Shown here piece by piece: positions 1 to 11,600 of a DNA stretch of 64,000 bases. The DNA comes from Symsagittifera roscoffensis (taxonomy: Eukaryota; Xenacoelomorpha; Acoela; Convolutidae), in the NCBI RefSeq assembly GCF_963678635.1, contig NC_087070.1, positions 48,279,467-48,343,466 of the forward strand, written 5' to 3'. The stretch's first letter is position 1. Each line of letters opens with the position of its first letter. Below the pieces are notes generated by a model. That model was not told the DNA's origin and did no database searches. It saw only the letters and a program-made list of their open reading frames with translations. A program made the translations under genes and the position numbers.

Positions 1-44
1 AGACTGAGAATTTTTCAAAATTATTAATATTTGACTACTGATGT

Positions 45-2160
45 CGTCAAAAAATGAATAACAAAAAAAACAATAGAACAAAGTTCGGACAGAAATGATT
101 TAGAAACAACTTTATTGACAAAAAACGATACATGAATCTTCGAAAATTTTATTTCGTGAAGTAAAACCAAGCTTTTCACAGTTTAACTTACCAAATTTTA
201 TCTAACAAACGTTACGCGCTCGAAATCAGTCTAAAAATTAAAAAGTTTTTGAGTAAACTTGTTCAAAATTTCTATATGTCGTTCGAATTACGACTTTCAT
301 ATCACTCGACTCATTTTGATGAATATTTTTGGTATCTGAGTTTGGGTGCAATTTTTTTCTCTTAGAAATTAAGGATAGCTGGTTGCTGTGCAAGTAGCAC
401 AGAATGTTTCGATCATATAAAAATAGAAAACAAAGTTGAAGTTTTCATTATACTTTCCTTCAAATTAGTGTCATTTTTAGTTGGTGGTGTGATCCCACAA
501 CTCTACGATCGCGTATAAAATTAGTAAGTTAGGTGTGATTGACAACATTTGACGCCTAAAAAAATCAAAAAAATTGAAAAAAAAACTTAAGAATTAAACA
601 TTTTAAATTTTTTCTAACTTTGCAATATTTTTTCTTTTTTTCTAATGAAACACTGGGACAACTTTTTGAAACAATTTTATTGTCGTTCGAATTGAGAGCA
701 AAAAGGCTTTAATTTGATATATCATTAGGCTCATTCCATTAATTGTTTGTGATAGCTAATTTTGGGTGTAAAAACAGAACAAAAAAAAAAAAACTAAAAC
801 ACCCAAATACATCAAAAAATGAATAACAAAAAAAACAATAGAACAAAGTTTGGACAGAAATGATTTAGAAACAACTTTATTGACAAAAAACGATACATGA
901 AGCTTCGAAAATTTTATTTCGTGAAGTAAAACCAAGCTTTTCACAGTTTAACTTACCAAATTTTATCTAACAAACGTTACGCGCTCGAAATCAGTCTAAA
1001 AATTAAAACGTTTTTGAGTAAACTTGTTCAAAATTTCTATATGTCGTTCGAATTACGACTTCCATATCACTCGACTCATTTTGATGAATATTTTTGGTAT
1101 CTGAGTTTGGGTGCAATTTTTTTCTCTTAGAAATTAAGGATAGCTGGTTGCTGTGCAAGTAGCACAGAATGTTTCGATCATATAAAAATAGAAAATAAAG
1201 TTGAAGTTTTCATTATACTTTCCTTCAAATTAGTGTCATTTTTAGTTGGTGGTGTGATCCCACAACTCTACGATCGCGTATAAAATTAGTAAGTTAGGTG
1301 TGATTGACAACATTTGACGCCTAAAAAAATCAAAAAAATTGAAGAAAAACTTAAGAATTAAACATTTTAAATTTTTTCTAACTTTGCAATATTTTTTCTT
1401 TTTTTTCTAATGAAACACTGGGACAACTTTTTGAAACAATTTTATTGTCGCTCGAATTGAGAGCAAAAAGGCTTTAATTTGATATATCATTAGGCTCATT
1501 CCATTAATTGTTTGTGATAGCTAATTTTGGGTGTAAAAACAGAACAAAAAAAAAACAAAAAAAACTAAAACACCCAAATACATCAAAAAATGAATAACAA
1601 AAAAAACAATAGAACAAAGTTCGGACAGAAATGATTTAGAAACAACTTTATTGACCAAAAACGATACATGAAGCTTCGAAAATTTTATTTCGTGAAGTAA
1701 AACCAAAATTTTCACAGTTTAACTTACCAAATTTTATCTAACAAACGTTACGCGCTCGAAATCAGTCTAAAAATTAAAAAGTTTTTGAGTAAACTTGTTC
1801 AAAATTTCTATATGTCGTTTGAATTACGACTCTCATATCACTCGACTCATTTTGATGAATATTTTTGGTATCTGAGTTTGGGTGCAATTTTTTTCTCTTA
1901 GAAATTAAGGATAGCTGGTTGCTGTGCAAGTAGCACAGAATGTTTCGATCATATAAAAATAGAAAACAAAGTTGAAGTTTTCATTATACTTTCCTTCAAA
2001 TTAGTGTCATTTTTAGTTGGTGGTGTGATCCTACAACTCTACGATCGCGTATAAAATTAGTAAGTTAGGTGTGATTGACAACATTTGACGCCTAAAAAAA
2101 TCAAAAAAATTGAAAAAAAAACTTAAGAATTAAACATTTTAAATTTTTTCTAACTTTGCA
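45..2160. repeat. Tandem array, unit about 765 bases, about 2.8 copies
   Basis: The same block recurs with start points near 56, 821 and 1592, giving periods of about 765 and 771 bases. Copies differ mainly in poly-A/poly-T lengths and scattered substitutions. Landmarks repeated in each unit are CGTTACGCGCTCGAAATC, GTAGCACAGAATGTTTCG and TCCCACAACTCTACGATCG. The array starts abruptly near 45 and ends where a hAT-type fragment begins near 2160. Short open frames here are simple translations of the repeat and are not genes. The unit has no recognised protein or transposon end, so it is best called a satellite-like or intronic tandem repeat. Confidence 0.85.
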
Positions 2161-2562
2161 AAATTTTGACGACCTTTTTTTTAGGTCGACCAAATTGCTT
2201 TTTCGAGCTCTCCCAAAGCACTGTTTTGCCCCTATTTTTGCTAAATTTTTGCGAAAAAGTAGTCAAAAAAGCCGTTTTTGGGCACTCGTTGAAAATTTTT
2301 TGAAAAAACAGTCTCAAAAAAGCCATTTTTGGGCACCTTTTGAAAAATTTTGACAAAAAAATTGCGTTTTTTGGCGCGCGCTGCCCCTCAAAGCTAGTAT
2401 ATATTGGCGCCGAAGACGCCTTTAGAAAAAATTTAGGGTCGGTCGGCCAAAAATGTATTTCTGAAAAAGTATCAAAGGGGGGACCCTTTGGGTCGGCAGG
2501 GGGTCGAATCCCTGAAAGAAGAAGGCGTCCGCCCCCGCCCCCCCCCCTTAAATCCGCCCCTG
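2160..2562 (+). mobile_element. hAT-type short element (CAGGGGCGG family), left-truncated
   Basis: This stretch shares the interior of the family copies at 5748-6148 and 37666-38098: the GACGACC/GGTCGACC segment, AGTATATATTGGCGCC, the GGGGACCCTTTGGGTCGGCAG segment and the terminal AAATCCGCCCCTG. Its left terminus is missing and it abuts the 765-base array directly, so no target-site duplication can be checked. It codes for no transposase and is a non-autonomous (MITE-like) copy. Confidence 0.7.
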
Positions 2563-2723
2563 GGTTAGTTGAAAGGAACCAGTGAATTATTAATCGGCAT
2601 AAAAAATTGTTTTGAAGAAAAGATTTTTTGTTTAATATTTAGAGAAATTATCCAAAAAATCCCATCTTGGAAGAACACCAAAAAGGCCAGTGTGACGAGG
2701 GTTGGGGCTGAAATGAGAAGGAG

Positions 2724-2836
2724 CCTGTTGATGTCAGCCATGGGTAGATTTAAGGGGTAAGATGAGATGCAGCTGCTGTAGGGGTTTGCCAGTCGACTGA
2801 TCGTCTCTCTCGTGATTGACACTTCAGTCTCAAAGC
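2724..2836 (-). CDS. DEG/ENaC channel, exon 8 (TRETISRLANPY exon)
   Basis: The minus strand has an acceptor (TTGTAG) at 2837-2842 followed by GFETEVSITRETISRLANPY and SSC. This matches the DEG/ENaC stretch of extracellular domain that follows the IHxPxxxP segment, where family members carry a pattern like T-x-T-x-I-x-R-L-P-x-P-Y-x-x-C. The exon starts with two bases that complete a Gly codon opened by exon 7 (phase 1), in agreement with 7011-7242. The 3' boundary is not clear. No good GT donor follows at once, and the frame runs on into a hydrophobic stretch that does not match the family. The Cys-rich thumb, pre-TM2 and TM2 exons are not found to the left, so they lie beyond the window or are lost. 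Confidence 0.75.
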
Positions 2837-3054
2837 CTACAAACACAAGCTCTTTTGTTTCATAATGTTTACCACATATTTTCAAAAAAATGAACTATTT
2901 CAATGATAAATGATAAAGTAGGAATCGACAAATAGCAGTAAAATCCTGCCGAGAAAGTTAAGAGGAAGCATGATTTCACCGCTTTTATCAAGACGTCAAA
3001 CTTTACATGTTTTAACCCTAGCCCAGATGGCGTGGTGATTTAATCATTGACACA

Positions 3055-3419
3055 CCAGCGGATTTGACCCCCTGCCGACCCAAATGGCCCCCTCTGTACC
3101 ATTTTGAGATATCCATTTTTGGCTGACGGACCTAAAATTTTTTCTAAAGGCGCCTTTGGCGCCATTCTATACTACTTTTTAGGGGGGAGCGCGGGCCGAA
3201 AAAACGCAATTTTTTGGTCATTTTTTTTCAAAAAAAGCCCAAAAACGCTTTTTTTGCATGTGTTTTTAAAATTTGTCTGCAGCGCAGAAAATTTGGTCAA
3301 AATGAGGTCTTTCAGTTATTTGGGAGAGCTCAGAAAATCAATTTGTCCTGCCTAAAAAAAGGTTGACAAATTTTCGAAAATCCGCCCAACCCCTCAAAAA
3401 TATCCTAGATCCGCCCTTG
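3055..3419 (-). mobile_element. hAT-type short element (CAGGGGCGG family), diverged full copy
   Basis: The ends read CCAGCGGATTTG and CTAGATCCGCCCTTG, which are diverged forms of the family's inverted ends. The interior carries the family's GGCGCCTTTGGCGCC palindrome and the AAAAAAAGGTTGAC segment in reverse orientation. It is flanked by CATTGACACA and CATTAACACA, a direct repeat with one mismatch, as expected of an old insertion. It codes for no transposase. Confidence 0.7.
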
Positions 3420-3429
3420 CATTAACACA

Positions 3430-5739
3430 GCTACATGGCAAACGCTGTATGGTGCAAATTGCTGTTAGAAGAAATTTTCAATATAAAATTGAATGATGAC
3501 ATTTTGATTCTAAAATAAATTTAATTAGTTGAATAAAACTTTGATATTCATATAAATTTTTCACGGTAGTTTAATGACAAAACATGGCAAAGTCTTGCAA
3601 AAATGTTTTCGAGTAAAAAAGTTTAGCACGCATTTGCTTGTAGTTCCGACCATTTGAAAAAACGGGAGTAACTTTGTATTCGGGCAGTTATAGCTTTTTT
3701 TCCACATAAAATCAGATGAAATAACAAATGAACCGAGAGTTGAGAGATTCAAACGAAATTATCAAACTTGAAAATATTTTCCCAGTGTTGAGAAAAACCT
3801 TTTTGAAATTTTTCGGTTTTTTGTCTTAACTCGAGCAAAAAAAGCGCGAGCGAGCAGTCTTATAATAGCCAAATTTCATGGCTTAAAAGCTTACAGTAGC
3901 GCATTTTAAAAGGTACAAACTTAATTTAAGTCGATAAACGTCAGTTTTTTTGTGCGCCTGTTTTAATCAAAAACTCAAAAAGCAGCAATTTTTTTTTATT
4001 TCTTATTTTATTTTTCGTTTTTCTAATCATTTTCTTCTCAAAATATTTTTTGATCAATTTTTCAATTTTACTTTGACTGCCGAAAATGCCTAATCACTAG
4101 TTTTTTGTTCAGCTCCTTTATCACACCACGCCGAAAAAAACAACAACACAAATTTGAAAAAAAAACTCTTTCGCTGTGTTTTTTATGACAATGGTCGGAA
4201 CGTTCTGTGCCACTTGCTCTAATTGAATTTAGTTCAAAGTAATCAGCAAACTAATGAATAATTACTGAGTTCTCGTCTCAGGTCTAAAACGAAGTCAAAA
4301 CAGTGGTGGAGATGAAAATGAAAAAAAGCGGCGTCAAAACACTATTTTGCTTCAAAACTTTGTTATTCACCCAAAAACGTTGAATTTGAAATTAAATTAT
4401 TTTATTTTTTTTTCATTATTTGGATCTTACAAAAAACAAGACTATTCTTGTATCAAGGCGAAGTCGGGATTGTTACGGCGGACTTTTAATTAAATTGTTT
4501 CTGGTTAAAAAAAAATGGTGAGCTATTAGGGCAAAGTCTTGGATGTTCCGAATAAGTCTGCTGACGCTCACATTAGCTGCTTACATGAAAAATTGACAAA
4601 CAATGAGCTTTAAGTTGATAGAATCAAAAATCAAGTGTTAAAATTTGAGTCCTGTATGGAAAAAATAGGACTAACTAGCTTGCCTCAAATCAATTTGTGT
4701 TGCGGAAAAACTGCCCACGCGAAAAATTGCCCAGCATCAAAATATAAAACACAATTTTTTGAGATTCAATTAACATCTACTGTAAAGTCAAAGTAACGTA
4801 GTCGTGAGCCCGATTCTTCTGTGAACACGAATATCAAAAAATCAATCCACCGATTGACATGATTATACCGCATTTTGATCTCGTCTCTTATATTATGAAT
4901 GCCAACTTTGATGTCGGTTACCAAGTTTTCTCACATCTCAAAGTTTGAAAATTTTGTCAAAAAATCCTTTTCCTGCGATTACAGAGCTGACTTTTAGCGT
5001 CCTAAATTACAGTGCTGATATAAATTATACGGACAAAACGCATTACCTTTGAAATTGAGTTTAGGTGAAAAACGGTGACAAAAGTTTACTTAGAACTTAA
5101 ACAGAATTAACATGGTGCAATTCCGGCCCAGAATTTCACTCGAAAAATGGATCGTGTTTGGCTTCTTTAGTCAACCAATTTTTCAATTTTTAAGTAAAAT
5201 ATTCAATTTTTTATTAAATTGGTGTTTTAATTGGTAAGAACGATCATTTTTTTGTCTATCAAACAGCAAAAGTCATTTAATTTATACAATTTTTTGGAGA
5301 TTATATCCTTCTGGAAGTTTGTTGGGCTATTTATGAAGCTCACTTTGAGATTCTAATTTCAGTGATTGTTCACGAAGTTTTGGAGTAATTTTTGATTGAC
5401 TAAAAAGCCAAAAAGTGTCCATTTTCAGTTACAATTTTGGGCCCGAACTTCGCAAAAAAATGCATCACACTATTTTGTTAAAATTTTCACCAATATTAGT
5501 ATCCGTGTTTTTGTCTAAAGTAAACTCATTTTCAGAAAATTGCAGTTTGAATTTTAAGTTTACTGCTTTTTTTCCGGATAGTTTAAATCAGCACTGTGTT
5601 TTAGGAAGCTGAAAGTCGCCAATATCGCGAGCTCTTGAATCTACTAGTCGGCAAAAAAGCGTAAAAATTTAGTTCGCTGTGATTGCAAGCATTATGCAAA
5701 ACTACTAGGTGCGAAATTTATTGAAGATAGTTTCCGCTC
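3430..5739. other. Probable intron of the channel gene, nothing recognised
   Basis: AT-rich sequence between channel exons 8 and 7. I found no exon with family matches, no transposon ends and no RNA gene. Short open frames are scattered and have no recognisable composition. Confidence 0.5.
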
Positions 5740-5747
5740 ATCTAAAC

Positions 5748-6148
5748 CAGGGGCGGATCTAGGATTTTCTCGAGGATGGGGGCGTATTTTCAAAAATTTT
5801 GACGACCTTTCTTTCTAGGTCGACCAAATTGATTTTCCGAGCTCTCCTAAAGCAGTATAAAAACGCTGTTTCGGCCAAATTTTCTGTGCCGCAGGCAAAT
5901 TTTTGAAAAACAGGTAAAAAGCCATTTTTGGGCTCTTTTTGGAAAATTTTGACAAAAAATTGCGTTTTTTTGGGCGCGCGCTCCTCCTCAAAGTTAGTAT
6001 ATATTGGCGCCAAAGGCACCTTTAGAAAAATTTTAGGGTCTGTCGGCCAGAAATGGATTTCTTAAAAAGTACCAAAGGGGGGACCCTTTCGGTCGGCAGG
6101 GGGTCGAATCCCTGGAGAGAAGGCGCCCCCCCCCTAAATCCACCCCTG
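5748..6148 (+). mobile_element. hAT-type short element with perfect 8-base target duplication
   Basis: The element begins CAGGGGCGGATCTAGG and ends AAATCCACCCCTG, which are inverted ends. It is flanked on both sides by ATCTAAAC (5740-5747 and 6149-6156), a perfect 8-base direct repeat. An 8-base duplication plus a CAGGGGC terminus is the signature of hAT-superfamily insertion. At about 400 bases with no transposase it is non-autonomous. This copy anchors the family definition. Confidence 0.88.
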
Positions 6149-6156
6149 ATCTAAAC

Positions 6157-7010
6157 TTTTTTATGTAATGCGACAAACGATTGTCACTGATCCTGACAAC
6201 TATGGTTCGACTGCCAGATTATACGTGAAATGTTCAAAAATAGCAGAAAACGAGCCTCTCGCGTATTGCGTATAGCCTGCTAAATTTTTAGAAATCTTTT
6301 TACCGAGCAAAAAAACAAGCGCTAATCTCTCTTCCAGGCGTCTTAATGAATTTTGGTTAAGGCGAGAGAAAACCATTCGGATCAAATTAACTTTTTTTTC
6401 TCTAAATAGATTAATTAAAAATCTTTCCGATCCGCTAACGGAATTGGATTATTTTGCTGGGCGCTCCAAAAAAATTACCCGTTTTTGACTGGCAGTAATT
6501 TTAATTTAGAACCAAGTTTTTTCACTGAATGTTAGAAAGAGTCCATCTTTCGATTCGTAAAAAACACCTTGTAAGTATATTTAAATCTGAAAAAATGAGC
6601 TTAAGTTATGCAATTTTTTTTCGAATTTTCAAGTTTTAATGAGCAAAATGTTTGCTGGAACAACAACTTCATGAACCCAAAAAAAATCAAAAATCGAATA
6701 ACTTAAGGTTCAAAATATCTAACAAAGTTCATTCCATCTCAAAGCTATATTTAATAGAATGACCTTTTTGTAAATGAATAATTCAATCTGCGGAAAATTT
6801 CAAATTACTTTATCCATTAATTTTTGTTTGCTTATAAATTCTTGAGCTCTTAAAAATTGAATAATTAGTTTTCGGAACGAAAACAAAATATCTCTCAGGC
6901 AAAAAACTTTATCTTTATATTTACAAGATGAGCTCTTATAAAAAATTGATCAATTTCTTTATAACAAAAATATTAGAATTTTTTTTAAATCATCAGTTTA
7001 GATTTTTTAC
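6157..7010. other. Probable intron, nothing recognised
   Basis: AT-rich sequence downstream of channel exon 7 in transcript order. No exon, repeat end or RNA gene was recognised. Confidence 0.45.
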
Positions 7011-7242
7011 CTGCGCTGGCTACAAATGAGTTCGAAATGAGATCTGGTTCTATAGACGGAGAATGAATCACCACTTTCGCGCCCGTTTTGTGACCCAGAA
7101 TACCTAAGTAGTCCTCCGAGTCCACGAATAGCGTCAGTTTCAGTCCAAAGTCGGATCCAGTTCGCCCTGTGCGGCGAATGTTTGACTCGTTGAAATTGTC
7201 CTCCTCGTCAATTGGGGCGTTGAAAGTGAAACAATTTCCATA
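7011..7242 (-). CDS. DEG/ENaC channel, exon 7 (GNCFTFN exon), intact copy A
   Basis: The exon is 232 bases, read on the minus strand between the acceptor TTTTAG and the donor GCAG|GTAAAA. It begins YGNCFTFNAP, the hallmark DEG/ENaC motif of the extracellular domain, and goes on to FGLKLTLFVDSEDYLG, GAKVVIHSPSIEPD and SNSFVASAG. These are the family's GLxLxL, Y(L) and GAxVxIHxPxxxP blocks. The phase is 0 at the start and 1 at the end, which fits exon 6 upstream and exon 8 downstream. Together, exons 6 and 7 are 321 bases, a multiple of three. A second, truncated copy lies at 18547-18750. This copy is the only one with both splice sites, so it is the likely functional one. Confidence 0.92.
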
Positions 7243-7319
7243 CTAAAACAAGACCAGATGGCTTTTTTTATGCAATAGGCATAGGAAATTTCAAAGACTG
7301 TCACAATCTGAGTTTTTTT

Positions 7320-7560
7320 GAAAGTACAATTACAAAATACTTTTTTTAACTTTCACCAAAACATCGCGCATTTTCGGCCCGCGCTTTCCCTTCACAATTA
7401 GTATATATTGGCACCAAAGGCACCTTAAGAAAAATTTTAGGGTTTGTCGGCCGAAAAATGATATCAAAAAATAATACCAAAGGGGGACCCTTTGGTTGGT
7501 GAGAGGGTCGAATCCCTGAGGAGAAGAAGCGTCCACCCCCCCTTCCCCACACCTTCTAAT
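7320..7560 (+). mobile_element. hAT-type short element, truncated, between exons 7 and 6
   Basis: It contains the family's TTAGTATATATTGGCACC, TTTTAGGGTTTGTCGGCCG and GGGGACCCTTTGG segments followed by a C-rich tail, but lacks recognisable CAGGGGCGG termini. The same fragment recurs in the duplicated segment at 18840-19065, and its right part opens the middle segment at 13321. It was therefore in the intron before the duplication. The duplication breakpoint at 13320/13321 falls inside it, at the GGGGACCC motif. Confidence 0.6.
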
Positions 7561-7646
7561 CAGATCATTTTATCCTTGACGCCGAGATTTTTTCTTGCTT
7601 TTCGGGAGCTGGATTTCCTTCTTGAAAAACTCAAACTAAGACTTAC

Positions 7647-7735
7647 TCTTGCGTTTTCGAACTGGTAGAAATCGTCGGAAGAGCACTCGCTTCTGTCAAA
7701 AGAACAGGACCTGATGAAATTGTCCTTGTCAGCGC
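7647..7735 (-). CDS. DEG/ENaC channel, exon 6, copy A
   Basis: This 89-base exon is read on the minus strand between acceptor ACACAG and donor AAGA|GTAAGT. It codes ADKDNFIRSCSFDRSECSS, then DDFYQFENAR. The family has a matching Cys-containing finger segment (pattern C-x-F-x-x-x-x-C ... F) just before the YGNCFTFN block, and the phases (1 in, 0 out) join cleanly to exon 5 at 26075-26189 and exon 7 at 7011-7242. Two further near-identical copies exist at 13485-13573 and 19155-19243. Because 89 is not a multiple of three, including one copy without a partner exon 7 would break the reading frame. Copy A together with exon 7A is therefore the natural working pair. Confidence 0.9.
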
Positions 7736-8105
7736 CTGTGTAAAATATAATTAAATTTTCGGTCGGCTCTTTTCCAATCCCCCTTTTTTGATTATCTCTG
7801 AAATTTTGTTCAAGAAAGCCTATTTAAAATGACTTTTGAAGTTTTTAACTGCTATAAAACGCGTCAGCGTGAAGAAGCGAACAATTTTTGTACAAAATAC
7901 ACCACTGCATACAAATTGCCGTATGAAAAATTACTAATTTTTAAAAAAAATTATGATGCATTTTTACGAGGGATGAGATACTGGAAAAAAGCTTTTCTTT
8001 GAGATACTTTTCTTTCTTCTGAATTAAAAAATCAGGAAATTTTCTAGCATATTCAAATCAGAAAATACAAGCAGCAGTTTTTGAACGCAATCCCCTGATT
8101 ACATA

Positions 8106-8320
8106 TGTCAAGGAGGTAAAACGATCGTCGTCTAATTGTTAATTCTGATAGAAGAGATAGTCAACTTAATCTTACAAAGTTAGCATAGAGAGTGGTTAGA
8201 GACAATATCCAAGGGTGACAGACTGTTCCAAGGACAAACACCTGCTAATCAATTAGTCTAGCACCGAGAGTGAACATTTGATTGACAGCTTCCGAATGAA
8301 CTAATTTACTCTATACAACA
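8106..8320 (-). repeat. 3' LTR of Ty3/Gypsy copy A
   Basis: This 215-base LTR runs, in element orientation, from TGTTGTATAGAG to CCTCCTTGACA (TG...CA ends). It is preceded on the plus strand by CATA (8102-8105), the same four bases that follow the far LTR of copy C at 25804-25807. It matches LTRs at 13944-14158, 19614-19828 and 25588-25803. Confidence 0.85.
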
Positions 8321-8330
8321 CTTCCCCTTC
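8321..8330 (-). promoter_or_regulatory. Polypurine tract of the Ty3/Gypsy element
   Basis: Directly upstream of the 3' LTR, in element orientation, is GAAGGGGAAG, a purine run in the position where LTR elements prime plus-strand DNA synthesis. The same tract precedes the LTRs at 14158 and 19828. Confidence 0.6.
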
Positions 8331-8661
8331 GATAATGAAAATTTAGTTAAATAGAATGGTTTCACATGTTGACTTTAAATGACTGAAATGATTGATCATA
8401 GATGGTTGACATACAATTTAGACTTTTATACTAACAAATTTTCATCAACTAAAAGATCACTGCGCAGTGATACCAATTGAGTTTTTAGTCACTAATGACC
8501 CACCCTCTCCCTGGGTTAGAACAGTTTAACGAAAGTTTTCTAGATTTTATCGGTCACTTGTTCCCTTCCTTGTTTTGATTGATGAAGTCAATCATTACGC
8601 CCCCCATCTTGGTGACCGCAGTTCTTTTGCGCCCGCTTCTTCTAGACGTCGTGGATGAGGT

Positions 8662-11600
8662 CTAGTCCTGGCTATCCCCTTGGCTGCTGTATGAGACCAG
8701 CCTGGCTTTCTTCGATGCAGCTCCCTTTTTCTTACTGGTAATACTAGATTTCGACTGGTTCCCTGGATTGGACGTCCCTTGCTCCCTTGGATTTTGATGA
8801 TCCAACTCACCGCCATGTGCCGGAATGGTGTCCTGGTCACTCCCAACATCGACCTCTGTTAGTGCTGTTGCTGAACGTTCTATAGGTGCATCAGGGGTGG
8901 TAGTTACTGTCTGCTTAGCCCGTTTTACCGAGATAATCGGCAAATCTTCGCTGTCTTCAGATTCCGAACCAGTATCTTCGAATCGGCGCCTGGTTTTTTC
9001 CTGTTTGTTTTCGGCAAGTCGTTGTTCATATCGTGTCTTAACTTCGCGCGGAGTCGGCGGTGGTAATATTATTTGGCTTGCTCGCTTTTCCACTTCACTC
9101 GATGGTACCGGTAAAACGGATTTTGTTGCAACTTTCGACTTCTTTGGTTTGGGCTTCGTGGCCACTCCCGATTTCCTAAGCACAACCCCATTATCTAACG
9201 TTAGTGTATGTGTACTTTCGGATCTTATTTTAGAGTGAATTTGTCTATACCTTTTTAGGTTTCTGTTCCCAGTTCGCTGGAACAACAATCCAGATGATCC
9301 CGGTTGTCCATTGGAGTTCGCACTCCTAAGTATCGACGGTTCGTCGTTTTGATTCCCGGATTGGTCCACTGTAAGTCGTCGTGTGTGTGTCCTGTTTTTG
9401 ATATCGTAGGCGAGATCCGATCTTACACTCCAGTTTGTATCGGCTGGGCGGGGCATGTCTTGCACATTTGGATCGGCGGCATCTAAACAAGCATTTTTCG
9501 TTGTTATAACCCGTGACCAATCCAGATTTTGCAGCGATGGCTTCTTAGTAAGATTCCGTAAAACTGTGTTCGCTTCTCTACCATGATGGGCTTCAAAAAG
9601 CGAAATTTTAAGTGTCGAGTTTTTTGAGAATCTGAGAGCACCAAGGGCCCGTTCGACCATTTTCTCCAAGGGTTCGGGATTCTTTTCATGAGCGAAGGTA
9701 AGGATAGAATTCTTAAGACTGCCAATGGTACGCTCGACGCACCCGGTTGCTCGATGGTCGTTTACTGGTGATTTAATGATTTCAATGCCCTCCCCATTAC
9801 AAAAAGTTTTAATCGCGTTTGACAAGAAACTAGTTCCCTGATCAATGTGAATTTTCCGTGGCACCCCGTGGTTTGTTATATAGCTCTTCAAGAATTTCAA
9901 TATTTTGTCTGACCGATTATTTCCACATACCATTGCCGATGGCCAACGAGAAAACCGGTCGACTGCCACTAGTACATATTTTTGGGATTCATTTAAATAA
10001 TTGATGGGGCCCCAAAAATCTAATTGGATTGATTCGTTTGGTTCTTTTGGTTCCGGTACAGTTCCAAGTTGATTTTTTTTATTATCGTTTTTAAGTTCTT
10101 ACCAGCTGCGGTACATTCGGGACACCCTTCGGCAATGGAAGCTATTGAGCGGTAAATGTAAGGGTACCCGACATCTTTTGCGGCATCGAACATATTTGAT
10201 TTTCCGTGGTGGTACGCATGGATTCGTTTATTAATTGCTGATTGATGGTTAATTGGAATTACTAATTTCTCATCCATCCAAACCACGTTTTCCTTTACCG
10301 AGAAGTCATTGGCAAATTGGGCGTAAAAGCGGTTCATTTCAGTAATTTTTTCATGGATTTCAGGATCCTTTGTAACAATGAGATCGCGAATAGCGCTCAG
10401 CTGGGGGTCAGATACATAATTCGATTCTATGAATTTTAAATTAAACAGATCAGGTAATGAAGTAGCTCTGTTAACAATTTTGCAATTCCGAGGGATAATT
10501 GACATACATACAAGGTTCGGGTCCACTGGTGGTATTGTTTCTCCTTTGAATGCCGAGGGTAACGAGAGAGTTGTGTTAGTGCGTATCGATCTTGTTTCTT
10601 TGGTAACGGCCTCTAGTGATACATTTGGGGGCAATTCTTCAATTTCGTCGCTACTACTATTCAGACTTGGGTGTTGTTTAAGGAATTTCTGCCATTTGCG
10701 AATGCTTTGGTCCATGTTGCTATTTGATTTTGACAATTGAGGGCTGGATTTAAAAATTTTTGGAATTTGAGCGTTGGATTTAGAGAATTTTGAACAACTT
10801 TGTTCTGATTGAATAATAGCCCCAACTAATCCAGTGCGTATTTCGCGTAGCCGTCGGCTCAAATTACGTGTTTGAATCTGATTGGTTGATATTCGCTTGC
10901 ATGTTTTTCCGCCCTCTACCGAGTCATTTTGTGACGAAACTTCCAGTCTATTTATAGAATGCTTATTATCCGCTGTACTACAAGTTGGTCCCTTGGATGT
11001 ATTGTGTCCCTTGGGTGTATTAAAGCCAAGAGCGGTGCGAATTAGGTTGATCTTTGCCACCGTAAACATATTATCATACGTACTAATTGGCGTTGCTTCT
11101 CTACTTGGATGACGTGATAAGTAGTCCGCCAAACCAATTTTAGCCCCTGGTTTATGTTCAATTTGGAAATCAAAGGGGATTAGTCGATCTAACCAGCGCG
11201 TTAAACGACTAAACATTGTTTTATTTTTCTTGTTAATACCATTCAAAACGGATATTAGGGCCTTATGATTGGTAACGATCAAAAAACTTCGGCCCAGGAT
11301 GTAATTTCTAAAGTATTCAGCCCCCCACACAGCTGCCAACATTTCCAATTCGTTTGTTAAATATTTCTTTTCCGCTTCGTTAAGATATCGCGACGCAAAC
11401 GAAATGGGGCGCCATCCTTATGGTCCTAACTGTTCCAACACTGCGCCGAGCCCGTTATGGCTTGCATCGCACACTATACGAATGTCTTTGTGGGTATCAA
11501 AGTGTCGTAATTCAACAATATTAGAAACTTGTTTCTTAAGATTTTCGAACGCGTTCTGGCATTCAGGTGTCCAAATGTATTCATTATTTTTGCTTAGTAG

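Noticed and set aside
8825-9238. 137-residue plus-strand frame opposite the retrotransposon, repeated at 14663 and 20333
   Set aside because: It is antisense to the integrase tail and present in all copies only because the copies are near-identical. It has no family features.
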